5,234 bases of DNA from an uncultured Cloacibacillus sp. GTDB taxonomy: Bacteria; Synergistota; Synergistia; Synergistales; Synergistaceae. Made by a program: the position numbers and the translations under genes. The notes beneath the pieces are model-generated. The model was not told the DNA's origin. It searched no databases and saw only the letters and a program-made list of their open reading frames with translations. The DNA lies in the NCBI GenBank assembly GCA_934511335.1, contig CAKSWL010000176.1, forward strand, positions 1 to 5,234, written 5' to 3'. How positions within the stretch are numbered: the first letter of the stretch is position 1; every line of letters starts with the position of its first letter. This document shows, in pieces, positions 5,234 through 5,234 of this stretch.

Positions 5234-5234
5234 G
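5108..5234 (-). mobile_element. Edge of an integrated mobile element carrying a serine recombinase (continues to the right)
   Basis: The boundary is placed near 5100-5110, where recombinase similarity gives way to receiver-domain similarity on the same strand. GC content is 24/60 at 5161-5220 against 44/60 at 4921-4980, so the DNA to the right is markedly more AT-rich than the rest of the window. The recombinase gene points outward toward the junction, as is common when the integrase gene sits at an element end next to its attachment site. The element type (ICE, transposon or prophage) cannot be determined from this fragment. Confidence 0.6.

Overview
The window is GC-rich and gene-dense. Nearly all of it codes on the plus strand, with one short minus-strand remnant at the right end. 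Five consecutive genes (positions 3 to 4033) form most of an arn (pmr) cassette. This is the pathway that makes 4-amino-4-deoxy-L-arabinose (L-Ara4N), attaches it to undecaprenyl phosphate and moves it outward to modify lipid A, giving polymyxin and cationic-peptide resistance. That points to a Gram-negative, lipid-A-bearing bacterium. The GC-rich composition, frequent ATA isoleucine codons and a Firmicutes-style recombinase at the edge would fit an anaerobic gut lineage such as Synergistota (Cloacibacillus-like). That assignment is an inference of modest confidence.

Layout: (1) 3-368, the 3' end of an ArnA-type formyltransferase whose 5' part is outside the window. (2) 368-1390, a stand-alone ArnA-type UDP-glucuronate decarboxylase. 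(3) 1390-2304, the ArnD deformylase. (4) 2294-2668, one small four-helix SMR-like protein, a candidate ArnE/ArnF flippase subunit. (5) 2705-4033, UDP-glucose 6-dehydrogenase. The first four genes overlap by 1, 1 and 11 nt, so they are almost certainly one translationally coupled operon, with ugd 36 nt behind. Ugd makes UDP-GlcA, the decarboxylase makes the 4-keto pentose, ArnB (not in the window) would aminate it, the formyltransferase N-formylates it, ArnC (not in the window) would load the lipid carrier, ArnD removes the formyl group and the SMR protein would help flip the product. ArnT is not between arnD and the SMR gene, where Pseudomonas and enterobacteria carry it.

A 106-nt gap (4034-4139) holds two GC-rich inverted repeats. 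It is followed by a peptidase C26 / class I glutamine-amidotransferase-like hydrolase (4140-4892) with no obvious link to lipid A.

The right end (about 4917-5234, minus strand) is the most unusual part. The last residues of a large serine recombinase read, in frame, into the C-terminal part of a two-component receiver domain. An exact 8-bp tandem duplication then shifts the frame and stops the fusion, leaving the rest of the receiver as a pseudogene. GC content drops from 73% in the 60 nt at 4921-4980 to 40% in the 60 nt at 5161-5220. I read this as the boundary of an integrated mobile element, mostly outside the window, that entered a response-regulator or hybrid-kinase gene.
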